Below, piece by piece: positions 33,550-45,893 of a stretch of DNA of 64,000 bases. Every line of letters begins with the position of its first letter. Position 1 is the stretch's first letter. A program made the translations under genes and the position numbers. Origin of the DNA: Tetrastigma voinierianum (Eukaryota > Streptophyta > Magnoliopsida > Vitales > Vitaceae). The stretch is taken from contig JAEQBH010001838.1 of assembly GCA_016808115.1 (NCBI GenBank), positions 761,343-825,342 on the forward strand, written 5' to 3'. The notes under the pieces were generated by a model. That model was given only the letters and a program-made list of their open reading frames with translations, did not search any database and was not told the DNA's origin.

Positions 33550-33670
33550 ATCGGCCAAGGACTTGTATCTCAGTTAGTTTCAAACATTTCATCATGAAAT
33601 CGGTAAAGTTCGAATCGATAAAAATAAAGTATGTTATAATTAGTGATTAGTTATAAAAAAAAAAAAAAAA
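33550..33670 (+). mobile_element. SINE-like, tRNA-derived unit with poly(A) tail
   Basis: An A-box-like CTTGTATCTCAGTTAGTT near 33559-33576 and a B-box-like AAGTTCGAATCG near 33605-33617 stand about 30 bp apart, as in tRNA genes. They are followed by AT-rich sequence and a run of about 14 A at 33656-33670. There is no acceptor stem, so it is not a tRNA gene. No target duplication was identified. Confidence 0.45.
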
Positions 33671-34279
33671 TCATCAAGTATCACGTAGGCTTTGGAATTT
33701 TGAGGCTTTAGGATTTTTTATTTGTGAGAGCGTCGCGTTGGCTTCTGAAAGTGGCGCCGGCTTTTCGCATAAAGGGGTCTCTCACCCTTGATTTTGGAGG
33801 AGGGGAAGGAAAAAGGAAGCGTAGAACTGCTTGCCCAAAAGGTTGGAGCGCAATAGTAGCTGATTAAATTTTTTTTTGGGGAATAAATTAAGGCGGTGAA
33901 TTACATATAATTTAGAAACGTGATGGATTCATTAGAATTTATTTTTAAGGAGGCTATGGGTCTTACAGCGTTGAGTGGGAATCTGAGTAATTCTCGAAAA
34001 GTTTAAAAGTTTGAGTGCGCTTGGAGGGAAATCTTGGCTCGGGGGTACATTTTGGAGACGATCCCACGACTTTGGAGGCAATTTCAGCTTGAGAGGCGGT
34101 TCGGTCTGGGGAACTACCCGTTTACCAGGTATTTTTTTTTTCTAACTTTCTTTTATTCTTCTTTTATATAGTTTTTTTTTTTATTTTATTTGTCTTGTAT
34201 ATATATTTTATTAGTCATTTAATTTATAGTCTTATTATTTTATTTTCCTTGTAATTATATTGTTGCTTTTTGTTTATTT
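33671..34279. other. No gene recognised
   Basis: Mixed sequence with a T-rich end (34130-34279). No open frame or repeat boundary is supported. Confidence 0.5.
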
Positions 34280-36389
34280 TGTGAGACCCCAGAAAATCCA
34301 AGATTTTGGATAAAGGGTAAAATAGAAAATTCGGTTGAAAATCCGGAATTTTTCTAGATCTCGGATAATGGCTTGAACTCTCAGTTGAACTCGTCTCAAG
34401 TGAAATTTAAATTTCTGTGTCGAATTTCGTTGGATTAGGGTGGTGGGATTTCAGCGTTTTCGAGCGTGGGGTGTCGGATGACTGCTGTAAGATAAGGGGA
34501 TGCCACTTGGCACCAGCGAAGTGTGTGACAACATCAAAAGTGATGGTACTCATGGTAGTGTGTGGGAAAAGGGATCCCATGGCTCATATTAAACCACTTG
34601 AGAGCATGATGTCATAAAGGGGAATTATGGAATAAAGGAGAAATGATGGAAAAAGGAGGGCCACTAATTTGGTTTGAGGAAGGAGATGAGGAAATTTCCT
34701 CCCATTTGACCGGATGAGGATTTCTCCAAAAGGGTGAGAAAAGGACCAAAGGGAGAAAGAAGATGGAAGAAATAGAGGGAGAAAATGAAGAGAAAATATG
34801 AGAAGAGAAAGAGGAAAAGAAGGCAAGCGTGGGGAAGAAGAAAGAAAAGAAGTCACATTAGGTTTTGTTCTGAAATTTTTAGTGAGAGAGTCTTCCTTCT
34901 CTCCCGGGTTTGTAGGAGGGTCCGGTAGTTGGGGTTCGGCCCGAGACAAGAAGGGAAGTTGTTCTACACGGAGAGGACAACGCATAGACTCCGGTTTTTG
35001 GAAGTTTCTTCAAACTCCAAGAGGTAGGATATTTTCCTACTTGGTTTATTTTTAGCCTAGAGGCTTTATAATGGTAGGGGTTGCTTATGGGAGGCCATGA
35101 GAGGCCATGTAAATTAGTTCTAAGCTTTGGAATTAAAGGGTATGGATTCGCGGCCAGAGTTCAGAGTAGTAGTTAGGGTTTTAATTAGAAATTGAAAGTT
35201 TACAGAGTATCGTGATTGTTTGATGTGATGATGAGTTGGGCCAAAGTGGTTGTGTTTTTAACTTCTAGAGTAGTGAATTGCCTGTTGAGTGAATCCCAAG
35301 TTTGTGACCTAATTGTGTGTTATTGCTTGCTTGAATAACATGCTAAGTGTGAAAATGTGATATTGATGTATTGATATGTTTTGCATGGAGACAAATTATA
35401 TGTATAAATTATAATTATCCATGGTGTGTAAATGTTTCATGTAGTGCTCATTCATGCATGTAACATGAGAAAAATGCATTGGTATCATGCATTTCACATG
35501 CAGTCTATCGCGTCGGGTCGGGTGTGGGTGCGGTGGGTTTATTCATCGGTGTTAATTGAGTGGGTCGTGAACTTCCGGGAAAAATGGGACAAAGTCGAGG
35601 TGAAAAGAATTCCGCAGGTGTAAATGATCAAATGATAAATTACATGTTTTGGGCGGAGCGAGTTGGGGTGAATCACAGGGGTGAAAGTCCACATATTATT
35701 CATGGTTGAGGCATGAATCCAGGCGATGTAGTTCGTGAAAATGTTGAAAAGGCGTGCGGCGTCTACGGTGTAAACCGGAAATTCCGTAGCCTGAAATAAA
35801 GGAAAAGAAGATGAATCAGTTTTGATAAATAAATTGGAGGGTTTTCAATGGTTTAGTCGAGTGTGTGGTAGTTTTATTTAGCGTTTGGCGGAGTCCAGTG
35901 TGAGGAGTCGGTTGGGACTTCAGGTGGTGAGCATGAGGGTGCCATCTCATGCATAAGTGTAGGCATTCCAGCATAGAAAATAATTGTATGAAATGTGATT
36001 GTTTGTTTATGTATACCATGCATATGCATTTTAGGTGGGAGTAACCCTTGTAGGAGAACCTCCCTTGGGCTTTGCTCACCCGATCGTGGGACCCCCTTTC
36101 GGTCACCCGGAGACTATCCGGAGGCGGGCGCTCGAGTGGGAGGGAGTTTTTGAGAAGAAAGCCGAAATGTGGCTTTAAGTAAATATTGTGTAAATATGTA
36201 TAAAGCTTTTTGTAAAACAAGCATGATAACTATGAGAAAATAGTTCATTATTTTGTTTTATGAGTATGGATATATGAGCCATGTGGTTATATTACTTTCA
36301 GGTGTATGTCTCGTCCCTTGCAGAAGCAGCATCTCGTTCACGCGAGGTTGTGAACAGTCAACGGACACCCCGGGAAATGGGGTGTCACA
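34280..36389. mobile_element. Solo LTR, 2.1 kb, Ty3/gypsy-like, with perfect target duplication
   Basis: The segment starts TGTGAGACCCC and ends GGGGTGTCACA, an inverted terminal pair typical of Tekay/Del-type gypsy LTRs. The flanking pentamers TATTT at 34275-34279 and at 36390-36394 are identical. There is no internal PBS, coding region or second LTR, so the element was reduced to one LTR by recombination between its LTRs. Open frames inside it (for example 34798-35055) show no domain. Confidence 0.88.
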
Positions 36390-36394
36390 TATTT

Positions 36395-37488
36395 AATTAA
36401 ATTAGTTGTTGTTGCTTTTTTTTGTTTTTTTTAATTCAATTTATTTTTCCTTAAAATATGGACTATCACCCACCCTTAAATTAATAAAATCCCCAATTTT
36501 TTTTTCTGAATTTTCATTTCTCAATTTTAGAGTGTCAATTTCAAGTTCTCATTTTTCAAAATTCGAATTTTCAATTTCCAAAATTCAAGTCCTCAAATTT
36601 CAAATTTCAATTTTTCAATGTCTCAATTTCAAATTGCAAATTCCTAATTTCAAAAATCAAGTGTTATAATTTCAAAATTCAAGTTCATAATTTCCAATTT
36701 CGATTTAATTTACAAAATTCATAATTTGGTCGACGTCGTTCAAATTTGGAAATCTCGATTTAATTCAGTTGTCTTGTCTTAGAATTTTGAAAATTCATAT
36801 TTCTAAATTACAAGTCCCCGAAAAATCTCGATTTTAATTTGGCTGAGCCAGCACAGCTTGACTTGAGCCGGTTTTCAAAATACTCTTAAGCCTTGCGGTT
36901 AATTCTATAATTCAATAAAATGGAATATTGGGAGATTAATTTGTGTAACATATAAATGGGCTTAGGTGGGCAGAGCATTTCCATTTAATAAATAATTTGA
37001 CATATGATTTATAACAAACTTAATTGAATGAATAGTTTGTATTTTGTTATTAACATTAACGTTGTTTACGATTGGTGGCGCTTCTAACATGCCGTCCAGT
37101 CGCATTTTTACCGTCGACTTCTTGATTATTTATTTATATATGTCTTGTAACTTTTGTATTATTATTCTTTATCTTGATTATTCATTAGTTGATTAATTAG
37201 CGTATTTTCTTTTAGTTTGTTTAAGTAGAGACCGCTGGGGCTTAGAGGAGTGCCCTACGCCCATCGTACCTTAAGATAAGTAACGACCGGGCCTGGCTCG
37301 GTTCAGGAGCACTGTATTTTCTTGCTCGGGTCGCATTTAGGTTCTTTCTTATTTTGTTTCATTTTAAAATAAAGCAAAAAATAAGTGGCCATTTCAGCAG
37401 ATTTTTAAAAATGGTTTAAATAAAAAGCGAGTCTCGCGCTTTTAGTGGGAAGCCGCGTAATAGCGAAATGCGGGATCGCATATCTTAG
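36395..37488. other. Low-complexity AATTTCAA-rich tract and unassigned DNA
   Basis: From about 36510 to 36740 the sequence is a degenerate array of TCAATTTC/AAATTTCAA units with no clean period. From 37230 to 37330 a GC-richer piece (GAGTGCCCTACGCCC) of unknown origin occurs. No gene. Confidence 0.6.
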
Positions 37489-38790
37489 GGTTTAGATAAA
37501 ATATTTTATTAAATTATTGTATTTGATAGAAATATGAAACGACTCTATCAATGGTCGATTTCAAATTAAATGCTGCATTAAATTGTTGTATTTGAGGAGG
37601 ACAACCAATTGAAATAAAATTAAAAAAAAAAAATCTGTCAAGTTAATTGCACCACCTAAAAAATCTGTCAAGTTAATTGGACCACCTACTTGAAATAAAA
37701 CAGTATCAAGTGGTGCATCTTAGTGAAATAGTTGCAATGATTCTTTTGTAGAACATCAATTCTATGCATGATTCATTGTAACAAATTTTGGATTTTAAAA
37801 ATTAAAAAACGTTAACAATTTATTAACCTTTAAAAAATAAATAAGTTTCTATCACTTTTTTGTCGAGTAAATAATTTATGATAATTGTTGCATTGATTTA
37901 GAGGGTATTTATTTTAATCTTAATATTATTGAATAAAAGCTTATTTAATGAATATTAAATAAAACAATAGTATTAAATATGAAGCTTGTTTGTTTTTAAT
38001 ATTGCATTTGTATTAAGTACTAAATTATTTGTTTTTTTATATGCTTAAAATTAATATCTTAGTGTCGAGAAGCGATTTATTTAACTTTATTAACATGGTA
38101 AAATGTTGCTTGATACGATTTAACATCTTAACTTTATTCTTATTAATCAGAAAATTCATCCAGTACTAGGGTTTTGAACAAAATATTTTGGCCCAAATTA
38201 TTGTATTTGATAGAGAAATATGAAACGATCTATCCAATGATCAATTTCTAGAACATGTTGCATTAAATTGTTGAATTTGACGAGGGCCACAATTGAAATA
38301 AAAAAAAAAAATAAATAAATAAAATCTGTCAAGATTAATTGGACCTACTTGAAATAAAACATTCTAGCAAGTGGGCGGTCTTGATGGAATGGTTCCGATG
38401 ATTATTTGTAGTACATCAATTTTATGTATGATTTGTTGTAACAATTTCTTGATTTTAAAAATTAAAAAACGTTAACAATTTATTAACATTTAAAAAATAA
38501 ATAAGTTTCTACGACTCTTTTGTCGAGTAAATAATTTATGATAATTGCTGCATTGACTTAGGAGGCGTTTATGCCGAATAGAACTTTTATTTAACTGAAC
38601 GCGTTGAATAAGAACTACGATAGTATTAAGTATGAATTTGTTTATTTTTTTAATATTGTATTTCTATTAAGTATTAAGTTGTTTGTTTTTATATGATTAA
38701 AATTAACATCCTAATTAATCAAGAAAACAATTTGTTTAACTTTATTCTTATAATAAAATGAAAAAAAAAAAAAATATATATATATATATA
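37489..38790. repeat. Tandem duplication, period 660-680 bp
   Basis: Copies at about 37489-38148 and 38168-38790. The shared landmark AAAAACGTTAACAATTTATT lies at 37805 and 38465, a distance of 660. Both start with AGGGTTT and share a stretch of the type TTGTATTTGATAGA-AATATGAAACGA. Shorter relatives recur at about 43050-43240. AT-rich sequence without genes continues to 39300, including an (A)n(TA)n tract at 38761-38792. Confidence 0.8.
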
Positions 38791-39299
38791 TTACATCTTA
38801 ACATGTTAATAAGAAAATAAAATAAAAGAAAAATAAAATTATTATAGTAAAAATTTATTATTATCATTGTTAAAAAATTATTATTATGTTTATCTATTTT
38901 TATATAATAAAAATAGAATGTTTAAAAATTTATAATTAAAAAAATAGGTTGATGACAGTCAAATTATTATTTTTTAAAATATCTTCATTGTTCTTTTAAA
39001 ATATTCTGTGTGAAGTTTAAGATTTTATAATATTTTTGGAAGATTTTAAAATGTTTTAAGAGAAAGATTTTAAAATATAATATTTTTCTTTTAAAATATG
39101 TCTTTTTTATGATCAGAAGACAAATTAAAAAATTCAGAAACAAGCCATGCCAAAATAAGAAAACAAACAATCAGAAATTCACAAGAGCAAATTGGTTTAG
39201 AAAAACCAAAAAAAACAAATGCCCCTTAGTCTATCTTGTAAAAACAAGAAAAGACATCAGTGACAAGGTTTGGAAAAAATTGTTGCATTAGCTTAGGGG

Positions 39300-39453
39300 T
39301 TGTTTGTTTTTGAACTAATCTTTGAAAGTTATTTAACTTTAAATTATTAAGTTCATTTGTTTTAAATTTTAAATAGCTTTATTCTTAAAATTTTTTTTAA
39401 AAGTTATGAATAGAAAAGTGAAAACTGGCTTTTATTCGGAAAAGTCGATTTTT

Positions 39454-39494
<41 letters not shown>

Positions 39495-40110
39495 TTTATC
39501 GTTGACAGGGAGAAGAGGCGTGACGTTCGCTGTGAATGTGAGAGGGTTTGGGATGGGCGCAATCCCGACCGGCTCGTTTATTTTGGTCTGGCTTATCTTA
39601 TTTAAAAAATTAAATGGGGGAGGTGGGGCGAATGAGGAGTTGAAAATTCCCAAACACCCTTGGATTTACATTGATTTTTTATTATTATATGAAAGTAATA
39701 TATTCATAAAAAATAAAAAATTATGAATTTTTATAAATTATTTATTAAAAAACATTTTTTTAGGAAATTCTAATTATTATTATTTTTTATTAAAGTATAA
39801 AATAAAATAATAAAATAATATTTTAAAAATATTATCGAGGCGAGGGGCGAGGATTACAATACAGACCCTTGGCCGTCTCGGTTTAAGAAAATAAAGCTAT
39901 TTCGTTAAAAACGATTCTGATTCAAACCAAACTCGTAGCGTTAGGCGAATGAGGCGGGAGCGAATAATCGCGTTCGTTGCCATCCTTATTCATTATATAA
40001 TGTTAAAAAAAAAACAACATATACTTAATACTATTAAATACTATTGACATTAAGAAAGCTCGAAAAAAATTTATTGACGTTAAGTAAAAAAAATGACGTC
40101 GCGTAATTAT
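39300..40110. repeat. Dispersed duplication, partner at 46075-47130
   Basis: Shared landmarks with 46075-47130 are a GAATAGAAAAGTGAAAA stretch, TTTAAAAAATTAAA, a (T/A)-rich TATGAATTTTTATAAATT, CATCCTTATTCATTATATAA against CATCCTCTTCATTATCCCAA, and GGCGTTAAGT-like ends. The copies differ by many indels. A 34-bp poly(A) run lies at 39458-39491. This looks like an old repeat family. It includes no gene. Confidence 0.65.
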
Positions 40111-40153
40111 CTTTATCGAAAAGCAAAAGAAATATCCGCATTAAAGTGACAAA

Positions 40154-40482
40154 TGATGGGGCGTAAGTGAGCGTATCTGGCTTTCGCGAGATAGGAAGCC
40201 AAGTCCGATGATGAATTTTATTCTTATTAATTATTTATTTAATTTTATTTTGGATTTATCCGATGAAGTATTTTGGTTATCTATTAGTATTTTTGGATTT
40301 GCTCCCATTAGGATTTTGAATTTGTCGGTTATGATTTTGGGATTATCCATTAGGATTTTGTTTGTCGAACATAAATAGCGCGCTATGTTATTGTTTTAGT
40401 AGACTTGATTAATATTGAAAGAATTCAAAATTTCGATTCAGTTCCCTTTGATAGTTTTTATTCTTCGTGGCGAGCTACATCG
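40154..40482 (+). repeat. Chromovirus 5' LTR
   Basis: About 329 bp, homologous to 42664-42998. The common core is GATGATGAATTTTATTCTTA, then repeated TTGGATTTATC units, and TAGTAGACTTGATTAATATT near the end. A TATA-like CATAAATAGC sits at 40370. Confidence 0.85.
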
Positions 40483-40559
40483 ATTTAGTATCGGTTCTTT
40501 TGGTTTCTTAGGCTTTTATTGTGTCACGAACAGCATTTAGTGATCCAGAAAGGTTAGAG

Positions 40560-41200
40560 TTATTAGGGAGTGCTTTGAACCACAATCTATCAACGAGACT
40601 CGTAGTTTTTCATGGTTTAGCTTCTTTTTTATAGGAGATTTATAAGGATTTAGCACTATTATGGCTCTATCCTTTGAATGTTTAAAAAATAAGGAGTTTC
40701 AATGGTCTAATGCTAGTAAGGCATTTAAGAAATCAAGGTCGAATAGGCGAGGCACCGGTTACAGAGATATCCTTATTTTACTAAAGTTTTTGAGGATTGC
40801 TTGTGATGCATCGGGTGTAGGTATTGGTGGGTGTCTTGGTCGAGGTCACCACATAGCTTTCTTTAGTAGAAAAACTCAATGATGCTAAAAGAAGATATTC
40901 TACATATGATAAAGAGTTTTATCGTTATAGTGCAGAGTCTGCGTTTGGAGATTTTATTTGTTGCCGACTGAATTTGTGTTGTTTTCTTACCATCAAGTTT
41001 TAAGATATTTAAACTCACAAAGAAATTGAATGCTTTCGACATCTTCAAGTGGGTTGAATTACTGAATGAATATTCAACATGATTAATCATCATTACGGTA
41101 TTGAAAACAAAGCTGCGATACACTTAGTCAATTAACTATTACCTTCATCGTAGTGCTCATGTCATTGGGTTTGATAGATTGAAAAATGAGTAATGCGTAA
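40560..41200 (+). pseudogene. Chromovirus RT end and RNase H remnant
   Basis: After HGLASF (family: the SFYRRF block) near 40612, an open stretch at 40661-40882 reads ECLKNKEFQWSNASKAF, then RIACDASGVGIGGCLG and HHIAFFSRK. These are the RT connection and the RNase H entry with its catalytic ACDAS aspartate. Further on, YLLPTEFVLFSYHQVLRYLN is readable in another frame at about 40955-41015. At least three frame changes occur. The enzyme would have removed the RNA strand during reverse transcription. Confidence 0.82.
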
Positions 41201-41208
41201 TCACGACT

Positions 41209-41890
41209 TTGGTATTATTTATAATGAGGTTAGTAATGGTAGCGAGTCAAGAGTGTCTGGACTTCCTTACATTTGAAAATGGGTATTTGTTTAAAGTGAC
41301 TAACTTGTGCGTACCTCGGACATCATTTAGGGATTTATTAATTTGGGAGATGCATGCAGGTGGTTTAGCTGGACATTTTGGGAGGGATAAAACTATTGCA
41401 TTGGTTGAAGATAGGTTTTATTGGCCTTCCTTGAAAAGGGATGTTGCTAGGATAGTTGCACAATGTAGAACATGTCAGATAGCTAAGGCTAAGAAACAAA
41501 ACACTGGCTTATATACTCCTTTACACATCCCCTCATGAACCTTGGAAGATGTTAGTATGGACTTTTTGTTCTTGGATTGCCTAGGGCGCTGGGGACATGA
41601 TTCTATTTTGGTTGTTGTTGACAGATTTTCTAAGATGGCACATTTTATTCCATGTAACAAAACCAATGATGCTTCACATGTTGCTAAATTGTTTTTTAGA
41701 GAAGTTGTTAAATTGCACGGTTTGCCTTCCACCATTGTATCGATAGGGATGTGTGAGATTTGTTAAATTTATTTTTGGAAAACCCTTTGGAAAGCTGTTT
41801 TGGCACTACTCTAAAATTTTCATGCGCTTTTCATCCTCGGTGATCAGGCAAGCGAAGGTTGGATTTGTTGTCGTGGTCTGGGCAGGTGTT
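41209..41890 (+). pseudogene. Chromovirus integrase, zinc-binding and catalytic parts
   Basis: The open stretch 41209-41538 shows AGGLAGHFGRDKT and FYWPSLKRDV, then AQCRTCQ, the HHCC zinc-binding domain. After one stop, 41542-41766 continues with EDVSMDFLF (first catalytic Asp) and VVVDRFSKMAHFIPC. The block with the second catalytic Asp (about 41740-41800) and the following Glu is damaged by shifts. The first half is well preserved, which suggests a fairly young element compared with its neighbours. Confidence 0.85.
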
Positions 41891-42600
41891 TGGTTGGGGT
41901 AAAACAAGGTGTTTGGGATTTAATTTTGTCAACAGCTGAGTTTGCCTATAACAATTCTGTTAACCGTTCAACTGGTAAAAGTCCTTTCCAAATTGTTAAT
42001 GGCTACTCACCCCGCACACCTATTGATCTTGTTCCTTTACCACCTCACATGCGTGTGTCTGAACCTACAGAAAACTTTGAAAAATACATCCATGACTTAC
42101 ATCATGAGATTAGCGAAGAATTTCTCTAAGTAATGAGGGTATAAGTGGCTGGCGTGTATCGTAGATCCTAAAGGAATTTAATGTTAGTGATTATGTCATG
42201 GTTTGCATTCGTCCTGAAAAAATTCCAAAAACGTTTTCAAAAAAACTTTATGCAAGAGTCATGGGCCCTTATTCTATCATTCGTAAACTGGGATCTAATG
42301 CATATCTTCTTGATTTGCCTAATGACATGGATATTAGCCATGTTTTCAATGTAGAGGACTTGCTACCTTACCAAGGCACTTTTGAGCCTTCTACTTTGCC
42401 TTTTAGTATGTCTGCAGGTGAAGCTAGCAAAGGTGCACCCACTATGCCTTCGTTACAATTTTCTAAGGAGATGGTGGATACTATCCTTGATGATGAGTTC
42501 GTGAGTTCTAGAGATGGTGGGTTTCGTCGTTTTCTTGTCAAATGGCATGGTCGTCCTGATTCGATCTGCTACGGAAGATGATCTTCGTCATTGGATTCTT
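41890..42600 (+). pseudogene. Chromovirus integrase C-terminus with chromodomain
   Basis: The frame at 41890-42129 reads DLILSTAEFAYNNSVNRSTG and SPRTPIDLVPLP. After a gap, 42198-42581 reads MVCIRPEKIPKTFSKKLYAR, GPYSIIRKLGSNAYLLDLPN and SHVFNVEDLLPYQGTFEPST. Residues 92-121 of this last stretch (VDTILDDEFV, FLVKWHGRPDS) form the start of a chromodomain. Its last third is lost by a frameshift at DSICYGR. Chromodomains steer chromovirus integration to particular chromatin marks. Identification is firm; activity is not possible. Confidence 0.87.
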
Positions 42601-42663
42601 CATTGTTGGATTGCTAACTTTCTTTTCACTCTTCGGAGTCAAGTTCTTTTCAACCCGGAGGAA

Positions 42664-42998
42664 TGATGGGGCATGGAGTAGGCCCATATCTAGGCCTAAG
42701 CGAGATAGGCTTCACGTCCCGATGATGAATTTTATTCTTATTAATTATTTATTTTATTTTATTTTGGATTTATCCATTAGTATTTTGGATTTATCTATTA
42801 GTATTTTTTGGATTTATCTGTGGGATTTTGGATTTATCCGTTATGATTTTTAGGATTATCCGTTCGGATTTTGTTTGTGCTTATAAATAGCACCTTATGT
42901 TATTGTTTTTAGTAGACTTGATTAATATTGAAAAATTCAGAATTTCGTTCCGTTTCCTTTATTCGTTTTCTTTTATTCTTCGTAGCCGAGTTACATCA
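42664..42998 (+). repeat. Chromovirus 3' LTR
   Basis: About 335 bp from TGATGGGGCATGG to GTTACATCA, with three TTGGATTTATC-type internal repeats. It matches the 5' LTR. The last base may belong to the target duplication. Confidence 0.85.
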
Positions 42999-43009
42999 CA
43001 AACCCAAAA

Positions 43010-43250
43010 AATTGTTGCAAAACAAAGAAAGATCGCATCAAGTGAGAGTTTTGAAGAAAATGTCACATTGAATTATTGTATTTGATGGAGAAATATGAAA
43101 AGAATGTCGACTCAAGGAAATTAAATGTTTCTTTAGATTATCTTTAGAAAAGAATTTACCACACGACGGTTTTGGAAGAAAATGTTGCATTGAATTATTG
43201 TATTTGACGAAGAAATATCTTGTAAAAAAACCTATGGTCATAATGAAAAA
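43010..43250. repeat. Short tandem relatives of the 37.5-38.8 kb repeat
   Basis: Two units with AAGAAAATGT(C/T)(A/G)CATTGAATTA followed by TTGTATTTGA occur at about 43053 and 43171. They resemble the starts of the 660-bp repeats upstream of the chromovirus. Confidence 0.65.
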
Positions 43251-45458
43251 GATTGAGATGATTTATAAAGAAAATGAGAATGTTATATTTAAAGCATTTC
43301 ATTACTTGGTATTAATGAAAATGATAAATTCATGTAATATGCATTATTATTTTGCATTATAACTGTCATTATTATTTTATAGCCATTTTTTTTTTGAATC
43401 TTAGTTTAGTTGGTTCAACCGTTTAATTTTGACACAAATCCAAACTCTCCTTTAAATTTTATAATCTTAGAAAGAAATTGAAAAAAGACTAAAATCATGG
43501 ATATTTACATTTTCTTATTAAATATTTAAATAAAGGAGCAAAATTTTTTAAAAACAGAAACATTGACATTTTCATCTATTTACTTAAATGGTTAAATAAA
43601 AATACTATTCAATCAAAATCAGACATATTTAAATATGTGTTTGATGATTATATTTTATACTCATTTTATCTCCATGTTTTGTGTGTTATTTTATAATTTT
43701 TTTTTATATAAACAAGTGTTCTAATGCTTTAAATGTTCATTTTTGTGAATAGGTTAACCATTTGGTGGAGCGGAGCGAAAATGAAAGCAAAAGTCAAAAA
43801 TTAGCAAATTCCTTTATAGCATATAGCGTGCTTCTATATTTCAATCTTTTTAGATATAAGATGATAAAAAAAATGGCTCATATTTTCCTATGAATGATTT
43901 ATAAACTTTATAAGCTTTCCGAAAAGCCCTTATTCACTTAATTTGGACTTCAAATTATCCAATTATGACTTTTAGAAGAAGGAAGAAGGGAAAAGTGCTC
44001 GAAAACTTACCAGTTGACACACTTTGTTGATTCAATCTTTAACATCACCTTTAAAGTGTTATCCCTGACCATATCTATAATCTAGACTTTAAGAGCTTTC
44101 CATAAAACCCAAGATCACTCAATTTGAAGTCCAAATGAGCAAAATATGACATCAGGAAGCAAAGGAGGAAAAACAGAGCATGATATGAATAGTGTTCACG
44201 TTGTGGCATGAGATTTACCACGTTGCATCATGGATGTCGGGGCTCAACACATAGATTTGTTGGTTTTTTTTGCCCATTTTGACCCAAACTCGAGGAGGAC
44301 CATAAAACGATCATTCTAAGGCTTTAGAATTAAGCTTTCTAGGGGAGAACAACTCCTTTTGGTGGAAACACCCAAGGGCAAAGCTCTTTTGGGGGAAAAA
44401 CACAACTTTGGTCTTGGATTGAAGAAGGAAGAAGGGGCTTCAATCTACATTTAGTTTATTTCTTCTCCTATTTTCTTGGTTTTTTTCCTCATTTTCTATG
44501 GTTGTAATTCTTTCCATTATGAGCTGATTTAGTTTTCTTAAGGCTTAGATATGGCTATGATTTGAATGTATGAATTGCCCTAATTTGTATTGATTAATGC
44601 TTTGTTTTCACTTATGTGTTGAGTATTTCATTTAATGTTTAATGATTGTGGGTATTTGACCAATATTCGCATAATTTGTGGTTCATTTTGAGACCGAGAA
44701 GTGATGATTGAGCGCTGAATATGAATGAAATGTCCATTTTAATTGTCATGAGATAAAGATATTCATGAGATTAGGTATGATATTGAGTTTCTAGTGTTCA
44801 TTGCATCCTTAGTTATAATGATTTGAGGTAGAGATACAATATAACCTTTTTTAAGGGTAATATATGGCTTGCTTGAGAAAGATTCACATATACATTTATG
44901 AAATCGTCATCATCTTAAATTGGTTTTTTGGCCTTTTTTGGCACAAATCACATTTCCCATTGTTTAAATCCATTCAAGGCGACCTTTCGCTCCCTCAATA
45001 AAGTGGTTTCTTCCCACCTATTCATTTGATTTTCTTTGTTTTCTTATGTTTTTGTCGTGAGCTTGTTTGGTATGGTTGTTCATTAGTTTGTTTGTTGGTT
45101 TTTGTGTTAGCGATTTAGATAACAGCACTGCTTCGATGAGACAAAAGAATCATAAAAAATCCCTATTCATAAGTATGCTAGCTTCATCAGACTTGAAATC
45201 TTAGGTATTCTAGGAATATTATGATTATCTATTATGTAGGTTTTAAGCTGTTTCTTTTTACTATTAACTTGGATGTTATGTCATCCTCTAATATTTTTAA
45301 CAGTTTGATTTATGTGTTCAAAAGTAAAGATATTACCGTTTTGAATCAATGAAATTTCCGTTTTCATTGAAAAAAAAATGATGCTTTTAGTGAATATGTA
45401 GAAATAATCATCAAATATTCTAAAGAAAAAAATATCACTCCATAATCCACTTGATAGA
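43251..45458. other. No gene recognised; possible LTR-like stretch
   Basis: From about 43900 to 45110 the sequence has retroelement-LTR style: repeated phrases such as CACTCAATTTGAAGTCCAAA, then a long T-rich leader with GAGAAGTGATGATTGAGCGC. I cannot find its ends, a partner or a PBS, so I leave it unclassified. Confidence 0.45.
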
Positions 45459-45466
45459 ATGTAAAG

Positions 45467-45893
45467 TAGGCATGTCAAAATTCAACACGACACGATTAAC
45501 CGACACGATTAACCGTTGATTAAACGGGTTTGGGTGAGACCTAAACGGGTTCGGGTGATACGCCCAGGGTCCAGCGTTTAACCGTTTAATAAGCGGGTCG
45601 TGTTCGAATTGAGACATGCTAACCGCTTATAACCCGTTTGCAGTTTAACTGCTTGTTCCCTCTTTAGTTTTACCAATGGTCGAGACTAGGCTTGTCAAAA
45701 TTCAGCGACACGATTAGCGAGCCACGATTAACCCATTGATTAAGCGGGTTTGGGTGAGACCTAAGCGGGTTGAATTGATAAATGGGTCAACCCGTTTAAC
45801 GCGTTTAATAAGCGGTCGTGTTAAGTTTTACATGTTTTTCACGATCACCGTTTAACGTAACCGTTTAACAACCCAACACGTTTGACACCCCTA
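45467..45893. mobile_element. Non-autonomous hAT element (427 bp) with 8-bp target duplication
   Basis: The element starts TAGGCATGTCAAAATT and ends TTTGACACCCCTA, ends typical of the TAGGGGTGTCAAA group of plant hAT MITEs. The octamer ATGTAAAG flanks it on both sides (45459-45466 and 45894-45901), a perfect hAT-size duplication. Inside, a second left-end-like sequence, TAGGCTTGTCAAAATTCAGC, starts at 45687. It is followed again by GCGGGTTTGGGTGAGACCTA, so the left half is duplicated. AACCCGTTTAA-type palindromic units recur throughout. There is no coding capacity, so it depends on a transposase elsewhere. Confidence 0.85.

Larger units (their letters stand above)
40154..42998 (+). mobile_element. 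Chromovirus (Ty3/gypsy), internally deleted
   Basis: A 2.85-kb element with both LTRs (40154-40482; 42664-42998), each starting TGATGGGGC, and an initiator-Met-like PBS (TTTAGTATCGG near 40486). A short purine run, GGAGGAA, precedes the right LTR. The flanks CAAA (possibly ACAAA) match on both sides, so this is a single insertion. Gag, protease and most of RT are missing. The end of RT, RNase H, integrase and a C-terminal chromodomain remain, in readable but frame-shifted form. Confidence 0.88.

Noticed and set aside
43395..43450. Possible SINE or tRNA-like A box
   Set aside because: Only a weak A-box match (TTAGTTTAGTTGGTTC); no B box at the right distance.
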